Positions 16,534 through 29,820 are shown, counted from the first letter of the stretch. The stretch: DNA of 64,000 bases from Pseudoduganella lurida (GCF_007830455.1 NZ_VLLB01000001.1:1426001-1490000); one strand, 5' to 3'. The notes: a model not told the origin generated them from the letters alone. Numbers and translations are program-made.

Positions 16534-18576
16534 CTACTGCGCCCAGCTCCGTTCGCGCAGCGCCCGCTCGAACTCCTCGGCCGGCAGCGGCTTCGAGAAC
16601 AGGTAGCCCTGCACCTCGTCGCAGCCGGAGCGCTGCAGGAAGCCCAGCTGCTCGGGCGTCTCCACGCCTTCCGCGATTACCTTGTGCTTGAGCTGCTGGG
16701 CGATGCTGATGATGGTGCTGGCGATCGCACAGTCGTTGGCATCGTTCGGGATGCCGGTGGTGAACGAGCGGTCGATCTTCAGCGTGTCGATCGGGAAGCG
16801 CTTCAGGTAGGACAGGCTGGAGTAGCCGGTGCCGAAATCGTCCAGCGACAGCGTCACGCCCTGCGCCGTGATGCGGTCCATGATGCCGATCACGCGGTCG
16901 ATATTGTGCATCAGCGTGCTCTCGGTGATCTCCAGTTCCAGCCAGGCCGGCTCCAGGCCGTAGCGCTGCAGCGTGTCCGCCACGCGGGCGGGCAGCGCGG
17001 GCGTGAACTCGCGCGCCGACACGTTTACCGCCACGCGGATCGGCTGCACGCCGGCCAGCTTCCACGCCTGCGCCTGCGCGCACGCCGCTTCCAGTACCCA
17101 TTCGCCCAGCTGCACCACGAGGCCCGTCGCTTCGGCCAGCGGAATGAATTCGGCGGGCGGGATCAGGCCGCGCTGCGGATGCGTCCAGCGCACCAGCGCC
17201 TCGGCGCCGATCAGCCGGCCGTCGGCGATGGCGAACTTCGGCTGGTAGTGCAGCGTCAGCTGGCCGTTGCCGAGCGCCTGGCGCAGGCCCGATTCGATGC
17301 GCATGCGTTCCTGCATGCCCTGGTTCATGTCCTCGCTGTAGAACTCGACCCCGTCGGCCTCCACGCCCTGCTTGGCGCGGTACATCGCGATGTCGGCGCG
17401 GCGCAGCAGCGTTTCGGCATCGGCGCCATCCTGCGGATAGACGCTCACGCCGATGGCGGCGCCCACGCGCAGGTCGTTGCCGTCGATGAGGAACGGTTCG
17501 TCCAGCGCGGCCAGCAGCTTCTGCGCGACCATGCTCGCTTCGTAGTGCTGCGTCAGCTCGAACAGGCCGACGGCGAATTCGTCGCCGCCCAGGCGCGCCA
17601 CCACATCCTGCTCGCGCAGCACGTCGCGGAAGCGCCGGGCCACTTCGCGCAGCAGCTGGTCGCCGGCCGGGCGGCCCAGCGTGTCGTTGATGACCTTGAA
17701 GCGGTTCAGGTCGATGAACAGCACGCAGCCCTGCAGCCGGCTGCGCTGCGAGACGGACAGCGCCTGGTCCACCAGCTTGGTCAGCAGCGTGCGGTTCGGC
17801 AGGTTGGTCAGCGCGTCGTAATAGGCCAGGTGGTGGATGCGTTCCTCGGCCTCCTTGCGCTCCGTGATGTCGGTGAGGTAGGCGATCAGGCCCGTGGCGC
17901 GGCCATTCATGTCGCAGAGCGGCGAGAGGCTCAGGCTGGCCCAGAACACTTCGCCGGACTTCTTCTTGCGCCGCACTTCCATCAGGCGCCCGCCCCCTTC
18001 CATGAAATCGTCATGGAAGCCCGAGTCGTCGTCTTCGTACAGGAACAGGATGTTGCGGCCGATGGCTTCCACCGCCGCGTAGCCGAACAGGCGCTCGGCG
18101 CCCTTGTTCCAGCTGGTGATGAAGCCATGCTGGTCCATCGTCAGCACCGATTCGTGGATCTGGTCCAGCATCTGCGCCTGGTGCTGCATCTGCGCTTCCA
18201 TCTGCACGTAGGCGTGCGTGGTGCGCTGGGCCACCGAGTGCACCTGCAGCACGCTGGCCGCCAGCCGCGCCAGGCTGGCCAGGTGCTGCCGCTCGACGGT
18301 GCTGTAGGACGGCCGGCCGGCCACCTCGAAGCGGCCGAAGCGGTGCTCGTCGAAGGCGATCTCCTGCACCAGCGCGTGGGGCGGCGCGGGATCCGCCGCC
18401 ACCACGTCGGCCGGCACATAGCGGCCCCACGGGCTGCGCGTCAGCGCGGCGGCGATGCGGCCCAGCTCCGCCACCTGTGCCGGGCCGCGCAGGCGCAGCA
18501 CCGCATCGGACAGCGCTGCGCTGCAGCCGATGACATCGGCAACGGAATACGCGGCGGCGGAGAGGTCCAGCATCAT
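16534..18576 (-). CDS. PAS-GGDEF-EAL cyclic-di-GMP enzyme
   Basis: This 680-residue soluble protein has an N-terminal GAF-like or unclassified sensory part (1-125), a PAS domain near 130-245 (ESVLTMDQHGFITSWNKGAE), a GGDEF domain with an intact GGDEF at 330-334, an RxxD inhibitory site (REQD) five residues before it, and a full EAL domain (EAL at 459-461, [24 protein letters not shown]). It could both make and degrade c-di-GMP; which activity dominates cannot be read. The ATG at 18576 overlaps the stop of the HDOD gene in an ATGA junction, so the two are co-translated. No membrane segment is seen. Confidence 0.93.
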   Translation of the reverse strand: MMLDLSAAAYSVADVIGCSAALSDAVLRLRGPAQVAELGRIAAALTRSPWGRYVPADVVAADPAPPHALVQEIAFDEHRFGRFEVAGRPSYSTVERQHLASLARLAASVLQVHSVAQRTTHAYVQMEAQMQHQAQMLDQIHESVLTMDQHGFITSWNKGAERLFGYAAVEAIGRNILFLYEDDDSGFHDDFMEGGGRLMEVRRKKKSGEVFWASLSLSPLCDMNGRATGLIAYLTDITERKEAEERIHHLAYYDALTNLPNRTLLTKLVDQALSVSQRSRLQGCVLFIDLNRFKVINDTLGRPAGDQLLREVARRFRDVLREQDVVARLGGDEFAVGLFELTQHYEASMVAQKLLAALDEPFLIDGNDLRVGAAIGVSVYPQDGADAETLLRRADIAMYRAKQGVEADGVEFYSEDMNQGMQERMRIESGLRQALGNGQLTLHYQPKFAIADGRLIGAEALVRWTHPQRGLIPPAEFIPLAEATGLVVQLGEWVLEAACAQAQAWKLAGVQPIRVAVNVSAREFTPALPARVADTLQRYGLEPAWLELEITESTLMHNIDRVIGIMDRITAQGVTLSLDDFGTGYSSLSYLKRFPIDTLKIDRSFTTGIPNDANDCAIASTIISIAQQLKHKVIAEGVETPEQLGFLQRSGCDEVQGYLFSKPLPAEEFERALRERSWAQ

Positions 18577-19742
18577 AGGTTCCGGTTGACCTGGATCGCC
18601 CAGCGCCAGCCCTGCAGGCGCGTGTCCCAGTACTGCTCGTTGGTCAGGCCCAGCGCGGCGATGCGCCCCGCGTCGGGGATGTTCGCCTCCACCACTGCCA
18701 GCAGCGCGCCGAACGGGCCGCTGCGGTCGAGCAGTGCGCCGGCCACTTCCGGATCCAGGTTCAGCGCCGCGACCACTTCCGCCATCGGCATGCCGAGCAG
18801 TTCGTCGAGCAGCGCGAACACGCCGACGACGAAGGCCATGTCCTGCCGGTCGCGGTCGCCGCCCTGCAGCGCGCACAGCGCTTCCATCTGCGCGGCGCGG
18901 ATCGCGGCCAGTGGCAGCAGCGGATTGCCGGGACCATCCTGCTGCGAGCGCGCGTACAGCAGCAGCTGCAGCCAGCGCTGCAGCTGGCGGCGGCCCAGCA
19001 TGTTGATGGCCTGCCCGAAGTTGTGGATCGGGTTCGCGTAGCCGAACTGCGCCGAGTTCACCAGCTTGAGCAGGTGGTAGGCCAGGGCCGGATCCTGCTT
19101 CAGGATCTGTTCGAGCTCGCGCGAATCGGCATCGCGCGCCAGGAGGCCCAGCAGCGACAGCAGGCGCCGGCGCGACGTGCTGTCGCCATTGTCCGCCCCC
19201 GGCTGGCGCGCGTGTTTCCCGCTGAACCACTGCATGCCGGCGGCGCGGCACAGGATCAGGCGCGCCGCATCGTCCACCTGGCGCGCCCAGTGCGGTCCCG
19301 GCAGGCCAAGCAGGGACAGCGCGGACGGCACGCCGACGGCGCAGGTCACGGCGCGCATGCCCGCTTCGGTGGCGTGCACGCCGGCCTCGCCGTCGACGAA
19401 CAGGCGGTAGCCCTCCTCCGCCAGCGCGGCGCAGTGCTTGCGGACGGCGGCATCGTCCAGCGCGGCGGCGGGCACGCGGAACATCACGCGGCGCGCCGGC
19501 AGCACGGCGTGCTGGGCGGGTACGAAACGCAGCGGTTCATGCAGCGGCAGGATGCAGTCGAGGGGGGCCAGCGCGTCCAGCGTGCCGGGATGGGCGAACA
19601 GCGCCAGCAGGGCCGCGTGAGCATCCTGCGCCGGATGGGCGTGGAAGGCCACGGCCACCCAGTCGTGCAGGGCGTTCGTGACAGCCTCCAGCCCCGCCAG
19701 CGGGAACGTGGTCGACTCATCGGCAGGCAGCGTTTCGGACAT
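18573..19742 (-). CDS. HDOD-domain signalling protein with degenerate EAL-like N-terminus
   Basis: This 389-residue protein has the layout of the YuxH-type family. Residues 30-175 resemble a decayed EAL fold, with no EAL or DDFG motif left. The C-terminal half is an HDOD domain (LEQILKQDPALAYHLLKLVNSAQFG and NMLGRRQLQRWLQLLLY). HDOD domains are non-catalytic relatives of HD phosphohydrolases used in signal transduction. It is the first gene of a two-gene unit with the PAS-GGDEF-EAL enzyme, overlapping by four bases, so it may act as that enzyme's partner. The start at 19742 (MSETLPADES) is chosen over 19814 because the longer N-terminus looks non-coding. Confidence 0.88.
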   Translation of the reverse strand: MSETLPADESTTFPLAGLEAVTNALHDWVAVAFHAHPAQDAHAALLALFAHPGTLDALAPLDCILPLHEPLRFVPAQHAVLPARRVMFRVPAAALDDAAVRKHCAALAEEGYRLFVDGEAGVHATEAGMRAVTCAVGVPSALSLLGLPGPHWARQVDDAARLILCRAAGMQWFSGKHARQPGADNGDSTSRRRLLSLLGLLARDADSRELEQILKQDPALAYHLLKLVNSAQFGYANPIHNFGQAINMLGRRQLQRWLQLLLYARSQQDGPGNPLLPLAAIRAAQMEALCALQGGDRDRQDMAFVVGVFALLDELLGMPMAEVVAALNLDPEVAGALLDRSGPFGALLAVVEANIPDAGRIAALGLTNEQYWDTRLQGWRWAIQVNRNL

Positions 19743-19970
19743 CGGCTTCTCGGTGCGGCAGTTACTGTGCAACCGGCCAGCTGACCCGGCCGGATTGCAT
19801 TGGAAAAATTTCAATTTTGCAAAAAACGTCGGTGGACTATATCAGAAATTGCCCTGCGAACATGACTCGCGCCCTGCAGGGCGTGCCTGCACGAACATAA
19901 GTTGTTCACTCAAAACAACAGTCAGCCGTGCGCTTGCACGCGGCCGCCGGATATGCCTGCGGCCGTCCCG

Positions 19971-20606
19971 CTAGGCGCCGCGCGCCTGCTGGACGGCGAA
20001 CTTGATCAGCTCCGCCTGCCCCTCGATGCGCAGTTTGCGCTTGATGTTGAGGCGGTGGGTTTCCACCGTGCGCACCGACAGGTCCAGCGCGCGGGCGATC
20101 TGCTTGTTCGATTCGCCGTTGGCGATGTGGTCGAGCACTTCCTTTTCGCGCGCCGTCAGCTCTTCCTGCGTGGTGCCGGCCGGCGCCGGGACCGACTGCT
20201 GCACCAGCTGCCGCGCCAGCGCGGCGCTGTAGTAGATCCCGCCGGACATCACGGTCTCGATGGCCACCACGATGTCCTTGCCCGGCGCATCCTTCAGCAC
20301 ATAGCCGCGCGCGCCCGCGCCGATCGCCTGGGCCACGTATTCCTGCTTGTCGTGCATCGACAGGATCAGCACCGCGATGGCGGGGAACTGCGCGTGGAAG
20401 GCGGCCGTCGCCTCGATGCCGTTCCCGCCGCGCATGTTGATGTCCATGAGGACGAGGTCCGGCGCCTGCGCGCGGGCCGCCTCGAGCGCCTCGGCCGCGC
20501 TGCCCGCTTCCGCCACCACCGCGAATGCCGGCACCGCTTCCAGGCGCGCGCGCAGGCCATCGCGAACCAGGGGATGATCGTCCACCAGCAGGATCCTCAC
20601 CGTCAT
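19971..20606 (-). CDS. NarL/LuxR-type response regulator
   Basis: This 211-residue regulator has a receiver domain (residues 3-120) with acidic pocket VDDH, phospho-acceptor D55 in LMDINMRGG and the lysine in LKDAPG, followed by a LuxR-type helix-turn-helix (EELTAREKEVLDHIANGESNKQIA and LSVRTVETHRLNI). It lies one base after the stop of the sensor kinase, which is surely its partner. The divergent cstA gene and the palindromes at 22008-22040 make cstA the likely target, as for CrbR/ErdR/AgmR-like regulators of carbon use; that assignment is inference. Confidence 0.93.
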   Translation of the reverse strand: MTVRILLVDDHPLVRDGLRARLEAVPAFAVVAEAGSAAEALEAARAQAPDLVLMDINMRGGNGIEATAAFHAQFPAIAVLILSMHDKQEYVAQAIGAGARGYVLKDAPGKDIVVAIETVMSGGIYYSAALARQLVQQSVPAPAGTTQEELTAREKEVLDHIANGESNKQIARALDLSVRTVETHRLNIKRKLRIEGQAELIKFAVQQARGA

Positions 20607-20607
20607 C

Positions 20608-21975
20608 TCAGCTCCGTGCCGTCTGGTTGACATGCGCGCGCACGACGGTGCCCGATGGCGAGGACACGAGTTCGAAGCGCCCGCCGATCGCCTCCATCCG
20701 CTCCATCATGTTGCGCAGGCCGATGCCGCGCTGCGGGTGCTGCGAGATGCCGGCCGCGTCGAAGCCCACGCCGTCGTCGCTCACGGTCAGCGTCACGCCC
20801 TGCGCCGTTTCGGCCAGCGCCATGGTCACGCCGCGCGCCCGGGCATGCCGGCCGATATTGGTCAGCGCTTCCTGGGCGATGCGGAACAGCACCGTGTTGG
20901 CCGTCTCCGGCAGGCGGTCGGTGCAGCCGCTGGCCGTGAAGCGCACCGGCGTGCCGCCATGCTGCTCGAATTCCTGCGCCAGGTGGGCCAGTGCGGCGGC
21001 CAGGCCGATATCGTCCAGCGCCGCGGGCCGCAGGTTGTGCGAGATGCGGCGCACTTCGCCCAGCACCTTGTTCAGCTGCCCGGCCGTGTGCTCGAACACG
21101 GCCAGTGCCTTGTCGTCGTCGCCGGCCGGCTGGCCACGCAGCCGTTCGATGCCCGCCTCGATCTGCAGCTTGATCGACACGAGCCACTGGCTGATCCCGT
21201 CATGCAGGTCGCGCGACAGGCGCGCCCGCTCCTCTTCCTGCGACTCGACCACGCGCTGCGCCAGCACCTTCAGCTTGGCGTCCGCCACGCGCGATTCGGA
21301 AACGTTCAGCGCCAGCCCGGAAACGGCGATGCCCAGCGCGCCCAGGACGGCGATGGCGGCGATCCACAGCATCGTGCTGCGGATGTTCTCGCGCTGGCGC
21401 GCGTCGATCTCGGCCAGCGCGCCTTCCACGTCGTCGAGGTAGATCCCGGTGCCCATCATCCAGCCCCACCGCTCCAGCGGGATCACGTAGCCCAGCTTGG
21501 CCACCTGCCGGTGCGTGGAGGGCTTGATCCAGCGGTAGCGTTCCAGGCCGCCGCCCTCGCTGGCGCGCGCCAGCAGGTTCTGGATGGTGGGCCGGCCGCC
21601 GCTGTCGCGCAGGTCGTACAGGTTGTGGCCCACCAGTTCCGGCTGGCGCGGGTGCATCAGGTTCACGCCCTGCATGTCGTAGACGAAGAAGTAGCCATCG
21701 TCGCCGAAGCTGAGCGACTGCAGGATGCGCTTGGCCTCGTCGAGCGTGGCGGGATCGGTGCGGCCGGATTCGTACAGGTGCGACACCGACTGCGAGGCCA
21801 GCGCCACGTAGTGCTTCAGCTCCGCCTCCTTGCTGGCCAGGTAGGCCCCCTCGATGGACGCCTTCTGCTGCCGCGCCAGCGCCGCGGACTGCTGCCACAC
21901 CGCCAGCGCAATGGCGCACAGGGCGAGGATCAGCGGCGTGATCGCGAGGAAGAAGACTTTCTGGCGCAGTTTCAT
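20608..21975 (-). CDS. Sensor histidine kinase with extracytoplasmic cache domain
   Basis: This 455-residue kinase starts with a membrane helix (residues 7-28), has a periplasmic single-cache-like domain (about 30-195, including GDDGYFFVYDMQGVNLMHP and WGWMMGTGIYLDDV), a second membrane helix near 200-222, a HisKA_3 dimerisation domain with His258 in LSRDLHDGISQW, and a HATPase domain (VLFRIAQEALTNIGRHA, DDGVGFD, RGIGLRNMMER). Cache domains of this kind bind small carboxylates. The start at 21975 places the membrane helix directly at the N-terminus. The gene is divergent from cstA and co-transcribed with the LuxR-type regulator. Confidence 0.93.
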   Translation of the reverse strand: MKLRQKVFFLAITPLILALCAIALAVWQQSAALARQQKASIEGAYLASKEAELKHYVALASQSVSHLYESGRTDPATLDEAKRILQSLSFGDDGYFFVYDMQGVNLMHPRQPELVGHNLYDLRDSGGRPTIQNLLARASEGGGLERYRWIKPSTHRQVAKLGYVIPLERWGWMMGTGIYLDDVEGALAEIDARQRENIRSTMLWIAAIAVLGALGIAVSGLALNVSESRVADAKLKVLAQRVVESQEEERARLSRDLHDGISQWLVSIKLQIEAGIERLRGQPAGDDDKALAVFEHTAGQLNKVLGEVRRISHNLRPAALDDIGLAAALAHLAQEFEQHGGTPVRFTASGCTDRLPETANTVLFRIAQEALTNIGRHARARGVTMALAETAQGVTLTVSDDGVGFDAAGISQHPQRGIGLRNMMERMEAIGGRFELVSSPSGTVVRAHVNQTARS

Positions 21976-22007
21976 GGCGCGATTGTACGTCCCCCGCCGC
22001 CAGTCAC

Positions 22008-22040
22008 TACTACGTAGTACTACGCAACGGTCCTGCGTAG
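22008..22040. promoter_or_regulatory. Two adjacent operator-like palindromes upstream of cstA
   Basis: A perfect 12-bp palindrome, TACTACGTAGTA (22008-22019), is followed directly by a perfect 7-bp inverted repeat, CTACGCA-(7 nt)-TGCGTAG (22020-22040). They share the half-site CTACG. They lie 33 bp before the kinase start on one side and 117 bp before cstA on the other, so a dimeric regulator bound here could act on both genes. The LuxR-type regulator at 19971 is the natural candidate. Confidence 0.65.
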
Positions 22041-22156
22041 AATTGCGCTTGCGGGAGATATACAACTCATGAATACTTGGCATAAGCTGCGCGGAATGAA
22101 AATAAGACATCGATCCCGTCTTCATTGCACGACGCGGCACCCACATTGGAGGAAAC

Positions 22157-24214
22157 ATGAACCCCGTTTTGAAGAAACTCGGCTGGGCGGCGCTTGCGCT
22201 GCTCGGCGCCGGCGCATTGGGCGTCATCGCGCTGAAGCGTGGCGAACCGATCAGTGCCATCTGGATCGTCATCGCCGCGGTCTGCGTGTACCTGATCGCC
22301 TACCGTTTCTACAGCCTGTATATCGCCGAGAAGGTGATGGGGCTGGACGCGCGCCGCATGACGCCGGCCTACCGCCACAACGACGGCCTCGATTACGTCC
22401 CCACCAACAAGAACGTGCTGTTCGGGCACCACTTCGCCGCGATCGCCGGTGCCGGCCCGCTGGTCGGCCCCGTGCTGGCCGCGCAGATGGGCTACCTGCC
22501 CGGCATGCTGTGGATCCTGGCCGGCGTGGTGTTTGCCGGCGCCGTGCAGGATTTCTTCGTGCTGTTCATCTCGATGCGCCGCGACGGCCGCTCGCTGGGT
22601 GACCTGATCCGCTCCGAACTGGGCACGGTGCCCGGCAATATCGCGCTGCTGGGCACCTTCATGATCATGGTGATCATCCTGGCCGTGCTGGCGTTGATCG
22701 TCGTGAAGGCGCTCACCGGTTCGCCGTGGGGTTCGTTCACCGTGATGGCCACGATTCCCATCGCGCTGTTCATGGGCGTGTACTCGCGCTTCATCCGCGT
22801 GGGCCGCATCGGCGAAGTCTCCATCATCGGCTTCGTGCTGCTGATGCTGGCCATCTTCGGCGGCCAGTACGTGCAGGAACACGAGGCGCTGGCGCCGCTG
22901 TTCATGTTCACCGGCACCGAGCTGACCTGGATGCTGGTCGGCTACGGCTTCATCGCCTCCGTGCTGCCCGTGTGGCTGCTGCTGGCACCGCGCGACTACC
23001 TGTCGACCTTCCTGAAGATCGGCACCATCGTCGCCCTCGCGCTGGGCATCGTGTTCGTGGCACCGATGCTGCAGATGCCGGCACTGACCAAGTTCATCGA
23101 CGGTTCGGGCCCGGTCTGGTCCGGCAACCTGTTCCCGTTCCTGTTCATCACCATCGCCTGCGGCGCCGTCTCCGGCTTCCATGCGCTGATCGCCTCCGGC
23201 ACCACGCCGAAGATGATCGAGAGCGAAACCCATGCGCGCTTCATCGGCTACGGCGCCATGCTGATGGAATCGTTCGTGGCGATCATGGCGCTGGTGGCCG
23301 CGTCGACCATCGAGCCGGGCATCTACTTCGCCATGAACAGCCCGGCCGCGCTGATCGGCACCACCGCCGAATCGGCCGCCGCCGCGATCTCGCAGTGGGG
23401 CTTCTACGTCACGCCGGAGATGCTGACCCAGACCGCCAAGGACGTGGGCGAGCACACCATCATCTCGCGCGCCGGCGGCGCACCGACGCTGGCCGTCGGC
23501 ATGGCGCACATCCTGTCCAACGCCATCGGCGGCAAGGCCATGATGGCGTTCTGGTACCACTTCGCCATCCTGTTCGAGGCGCTGTTCATCCTGACTGCCG
23601 TGGATGCCGGCACGCGCGCCGGCCGCTTCATGCTGCAGGACCTGCTGGGCACCTTCGCGCCGGCCCTGAAGCAGACGGAGAACGTGTTCGCCAGCCTGCT
23701 GGCCACCGGCCTGTGCGTGGCCGCCTGGGGCTACTTCCTGTACCAGGGCGTGGTCGACCCGCTGGGCGGCATCAACACGCTGTGGCCGCTGTTCGGCATC
23801 GCCAACCAGATGCTGGCCGGGATCGCGCTGATCCTCGCGACCGTGGTGCTGTTCAAGATGAAGCGCGGCCGCTTCGCCTGGGTGACGATCGTGCCGACCA
23901 TCTGGCTGCTGATGTGCACCCTGTACGCGGGCTGGCTGAAGGTGTTCGACGCGAACCCGAAAGTGGGCTTCCTGGCGCATGCCGACAAGTATTCGACGGC
24001 GCTGGCCAAGGGCGATGTACTGGCGCCGGCCAAGTCGGTCGAGCAGATGCAGCAGGTGATCTTCAACGACTACCTGGATGCGGGCCTGGCGGCATTCTTC
24101 ATGGTCGTGGTGCTGGCCGTGCTGGTGTACGGCGTGCGGGCCGCGCTGCGGGCCCACGCGGCCGCCGCGCCCACGCACAAGGAAACGCCCGCCCAGCTGA
24201 TGCCGGCGCAGTAG
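22157..24214 (+). CDS. cstA: CstA-family carbon starvation / pyruvate transporter
   Basis: This 685-residue inner-membrane protein belongs to the CstA family. Hallmarks include the N-terminal SAIWIVIAAVCVYLIAYRFY, FGHHFAAIAGAGPLVGPVLAAQMGYLPG, SGFHALIASGTTPKM and FEALFILTAVDAGTRAGRF. About 16-18 membrane helices are visible. Family members in E. coli (CstA, BtsT) import pyruvate or peptides under carbon limitation. A strong GGAGGAAAC ribosome-binding site precedes the ATG. It is followed 11 bp later by a YbdD-like small protein gene, the usual partner, and is divergent from a kinase/regulator pair likely to control it. The transported solute is inferred from family members. Confidence 0.93.
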   Translation: MNPVLKKLGWAALALLGAGALGVIALKRGEPISAIWIVIAAVCVYLIAYRFYSLYIAEKVMGLDARRMTPAYRHNDGLDYVPTNKNVLFGHHFAAIAGAGPLVGPVLAAQMGYLPGMLWILAGVVFAGAVQDFFVLFISMRRDGRSLGDLIRSELGTVPGNIALLGTFMIMVIILAVLALIVVKALTGSPWGSFTVMATIPIALFMGVYSRFIRVGRIGEVSIIGFVLLMLAIFGGQYVQEHEALAPLFMFTGTELTWMLVGYGFIASVLPVWLLLAPRDYLSTFLKIGTIVALALGIVFVAPMLQMPALTKFIDGSGPVWSGNLFPFLFITIACGAVSGFHALIASGTTPKMIESETHARFIGYGAMLMESFVAIMALVAASTIEPGIYFAMNSPAALIGTTAESAAAAISQWGFYVTPEMLTQTAKDVGEHTIISRAGGAPTLAVGMAHILSNAIGGKAMMAFWYHFAILFEALFILTAVDAGTRAGRFMLQDLLGTFAPALKQTENVFASLLATGLCVAAWGYFLYQGVVDPLGGINTLWPLFGIANQMLAGIALILATVVLFKMKRGRFAWVTIVPTIWLLMCTLYAGWLKVFDANPKVGFLAHADKYSTALAKGDVLAPAKSVEQMQQVIFNDYLDAGLAAFFMVVVLAVLVYGVRAALRAHAAAAPTHKETPAQLMPAQ

Positions 24215-24225
24215 GGATCCGCGTC

Positions 24226-24426
24226 ATGTTCGACGAAATCGTCAAGGCCGGGCGCTATCTCGGCCAGAGCATGCGCCTGATGTGCGGCCTGCCGGAGTAC
24301 GACACCTATGTGTCGCACTGCCAGGCCACGCATCCGGACCAGCCGGTGATGAGCTACGAGGAGTTCTTCAAGGAGCGCCAGGAAGCCCGCTACGGCGGCG
24401 CCGGCAAGCGCGGCGGGTGCTGCTGA
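24226..24426 (+). CDS. YbdD/YjiX-family small protein
   Basis: This 66-residue protein starts at an ATG 11 bp after cstA and matches the YbdD/YjiX (DUF466) family, seen in GRYLGQSMRLMCGLPEYDTYVSHCQATHPD and the MSYEEFF block. These proteins nearly always lie next to cstA or btsT. Their molecular role is not known; they may help the transporter. The C-terminus ends in GGCC, a cysteine pair common in the family. A strong terminator follows. Confidence 0.88.
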   Translation: MFDEIVKAGRYLGQSMRLMCGLPEYDTYVSHCQATHPDQPVMSYEEFFKERQEARYGGAGKRGGCC

Positions 24427-24447
24427 GGGCCCTCGCCGCCACGCATG

Positions 24448-24483
24448 AAACGGCCCGGACGTGGAAGCGTCCGGGCCGTTTTG
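24448..24483 (+). terminator. Rho-independent terminator after cstA-ybdD
   Basis: A 13-bp perfect GC-rich stem (AACGGCCCGGACG and CGTCCGGGCCGTT) with a six-base loop is followed by TTTTG. It begins about 20 bp after the ybdD-like stop. Confidence 0.88.
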
Positions 24484-24645
24484 TCTTGGACGGGAGGGTC
24501 GTGCCGCTTGCGTCCTGCACGCTGTAGCGCGCCGCACCACGTTGATTTTTCGGCTTAACTTTACAACAGGAAAGTAGATAAAAATCAAACCGTCGGATTT
24601 TTGAACGGCTAAAGTTTGCCGGATGGAATCATGCGCGACGCATGA

Positions 24646-27672
<3,027 letters not shown>

Positions 27673-27674
27673 TC

Positions 27675-29816
27675 ATGGCAGCGCTCCCCTCCCCTCAACG
27701 CGGTACCGTGCTGGTGGCGGACGACGATCCCGTCATGCGCCTGCTGATGCTGGAAATGCTGGCCCAGGTCGGGCTGGACGCGGTGGAAGCGGCCGACGGC
27801 GAGCAGGCCGTGGCGGCCTTCGACCGCATCGCGCCGGACCTGGTGCTGCTGGACGTGGAAATGCCGCACATGGACGGTTTCGCCGTCTGCCGCGCGCTGC
27901 GCGCCCGCGAGCAGGAGCGCGCGCGGGACCGCCAGCGCCGCCACGAACGGGTGCACGCCACGCCGGTCATCATGGTCACCGGCGGCGACGACCTGGAAGC
28001 CGTCACGCAAGCCTACGAGGCCGGCGCCACCGACTTCGTGTCCAAGCCGATCAACTGGCCGATCCTCGGCCACCGCGTGCTATACGTGCTGCGCGCCAGC
28101 GACGCGATCGCCCGGCTGCGCATCGCGGATGCGCACAACCGCGCCGTGCTGGCGGCGATCCCGGACACCTTCTTCCGCATGAGCCACGAAGGCGTCTATC
28201 TCGACTACGAGCAGGGCCACGATCCGGGCGCCGCCTTCACGGTGGACCACTGCGTGGGCCGGCACGTGCGCGAAGTGCTGCCGCCGCCGATCGCCGAACG
28301 CCTGCTGCAGCAGCTGCACAGCGTGCTGGAGACGGGCTCGATCCGCTCCGTCGAGTACGAACTGGCGCGCGACGACGTCACCCACCATTTCGAGGCGCGC
28401 CTGGTCAGCACGGGCGCCGGCGAGGTGCTGGGGCTGGTGCGCGACATCAGCGAACGCAAACGCACGGAGGAACAGATCCGGCGGCTGGCCTACTGCGACA
28501 GCCTGACGGGCATCCCGAACCGGCAGGCGTTCCTGGAAATGCTGGAGCGCGAACTGGTACGCTCGCGCCAGCACGGCCGCAAGTTCGCCATCCTGTTCAT
28601 GGACCTGGATTCGTTCAAGCGCATCAACGACACGCTGGGCCACGACGTGGGCGACCTGCTGCTCAAGGTCGTGTCGGAGCGGCTGCACGACACGGTGCGC
28701 CCCGGGGACGTGGTGTCGCATGGCGTGGAACGGCGCGGCAACAACCTGGCGCGCCTCGGTGGCGACGAGTTCACAATCCTGATCCCCGACCTGGACCGCG
28801 TGGAAGATGCGCTGAACGTGGCGCACCGCGTGAAAGATTCGATGCGGCGGCCGTTCCACCTGGACGGGCACGAGATCTTCGTCACGGCCAGCATCGGCAT
28901 CTCGCTGTATCCGGAGGATGGCGATGATTCGACGTCGCTGCTCAAGTACGCCGACACGGCGATGTACCACGCCAAGAACTGCGGCAAGAACAACGCCCAG
29001 CTGTACAGCTCCGCGCTGACGACGCAGATCATGAGCCACGTGAAGCTGGAAGTGGGCCTGCGCCGCGCCCTGCAGAACAACGAGCTGTATCTGCAGTACC
29101 AGCCGCAGGTGGACGTGCGCAGCGCGCGGCTGGTGGGCGTGGAGGCGCTGGTGCGCTGGCGGCATCCGGAGCACGGCATCATCCCGCCCAACGACTTCAT
29201 TCCGCTGGCCGAGGAGACGGGATTGATCGTGCCGATCGGCGCCTGGGTGCTGCGCACCGCCTGTTCGCAGGCGCGCGCATGGCACCGGCAGAGCGGCCGC
29301 GCGGTGCGGGTGGCGGTGAACCTGTCGGCGCGCCAGTTCAAGGACGAGAACCTGGCGCAGACGGTGCTCTCCGCGCTGCACGACACGGGCCTGGAACCGC
29401 GGCTGCTGGAACTGGAACTGACCGAAGGCACGCTGATGGACGATGCGCGCGCCACGCTGGCCACGCTGGAGCAGCTGCGCGCGATCGGCGTCTACCTGTC
29501 GATCGACGATTTCGGCACGGGCTACTCGTCAATGAACTACCTGAAGCGCTTCGATGTGCGTGCTTTAAAGATCGACAAGAGCTTCATCAGCGGCCTGCCG
29601 CAGGATTCCGAGAACGCCGCGATCACGCGCGCCATCATCGCCATGGCGCATGGCTTGAAACTGGCGGTGGTGGCGGAAGGCGTGGAGACCGACGAGCAGC
29701 TGACGCTGCTGGAGCAGTACGGGTGCGACATGGCGCAGGGCTACCTGCTGGGGCGGCCGACGACCGAGGAGGCCATCACGGCGATGCTGGCTGATTCAGC
29801 GCCGCTGGTGCGCTGA
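27675..29816 (+). CDS. Response regulator with PAS, GGDEF and EAL domains
   Basis: This 713-residue cytoplasmic protein has a receiver domain (D60 in [13 protein letters not shown]), a PAS-like domain (about 150-260), GGDEF (intact at 362-366) and EAL (EAL at 490-492, [24 protein letters not shown]). The receiver carries a 10-residue Arg/Glu-rich insertion ([15 protein letters not shown]) and the segment between the RPGD inhibitory site and GGDEF is longer than usual. An AAGGAG site lies inside the end of the hybrid kinase gene, only two bases apart from it, so this is almost certainly the cognate output protein that turns the kinase signal into c-di-GMP changes. Confidence 0.93.
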   Translation: MAALPSPQRGTVLVADDDPVMRLLMLEMLAQVGLDAVEAADGEQAVAAFDRIAPDLVLLDVEMPHMDGFAVCRALRAREQERARDRQRRHERVHATPVIMVTGGDDLEAVTQAYEAGATDFVSKPINWPILGHRVLYVLRASDAIARLRIADAHNRAVLAAIPDTFFRMSHEGVYLDYEQGHDPGAAFTVDHCVGRHVREVLPPPIAERLLQQLHSVLETGSIRSVEYELARDDVTHHFEARLVSTGAGEVLGLVRDISERKRTEEQIRRLAYCDSLTGIPNRQAFLEMLERELVRSRQHGRKFAILFMDLDSFKRINDTLGHDVGDLLLKVVSERLHDTVRPGDVVSHGVERRGNNLARLGGDEFTILIPDLDRVEDALNVAHRVKDSMRRPFHLDGHEIFVTASIGISLYPEDGDDSTSLLKYADTAMYHAKNCGKNNAQLYSSALTTQIMSHVKLEVGLRRALQNNELYLQYQPQVDVRSARLVGVEALVRWRHPEHGIIPPNDFIPLAEETGLIVPIGAWVLRTACSQARAWHRQSGRAVRVAVNLSARQFKDENLAQTVLSALHDTGLEPRLLELELTEGTLMDDARATLATLEQLRAIGVYLSIDDFGTGYSSMNYLKRFDVRALKIDKSFISGLPQDSENAAITRAIIAMAHGLKLAVVAEGVETDEQLTLLEQYGCDMAQGYLLGRPTTEEAITAMLADSAPLVR

Positions 29817-29820
29817 CTTC

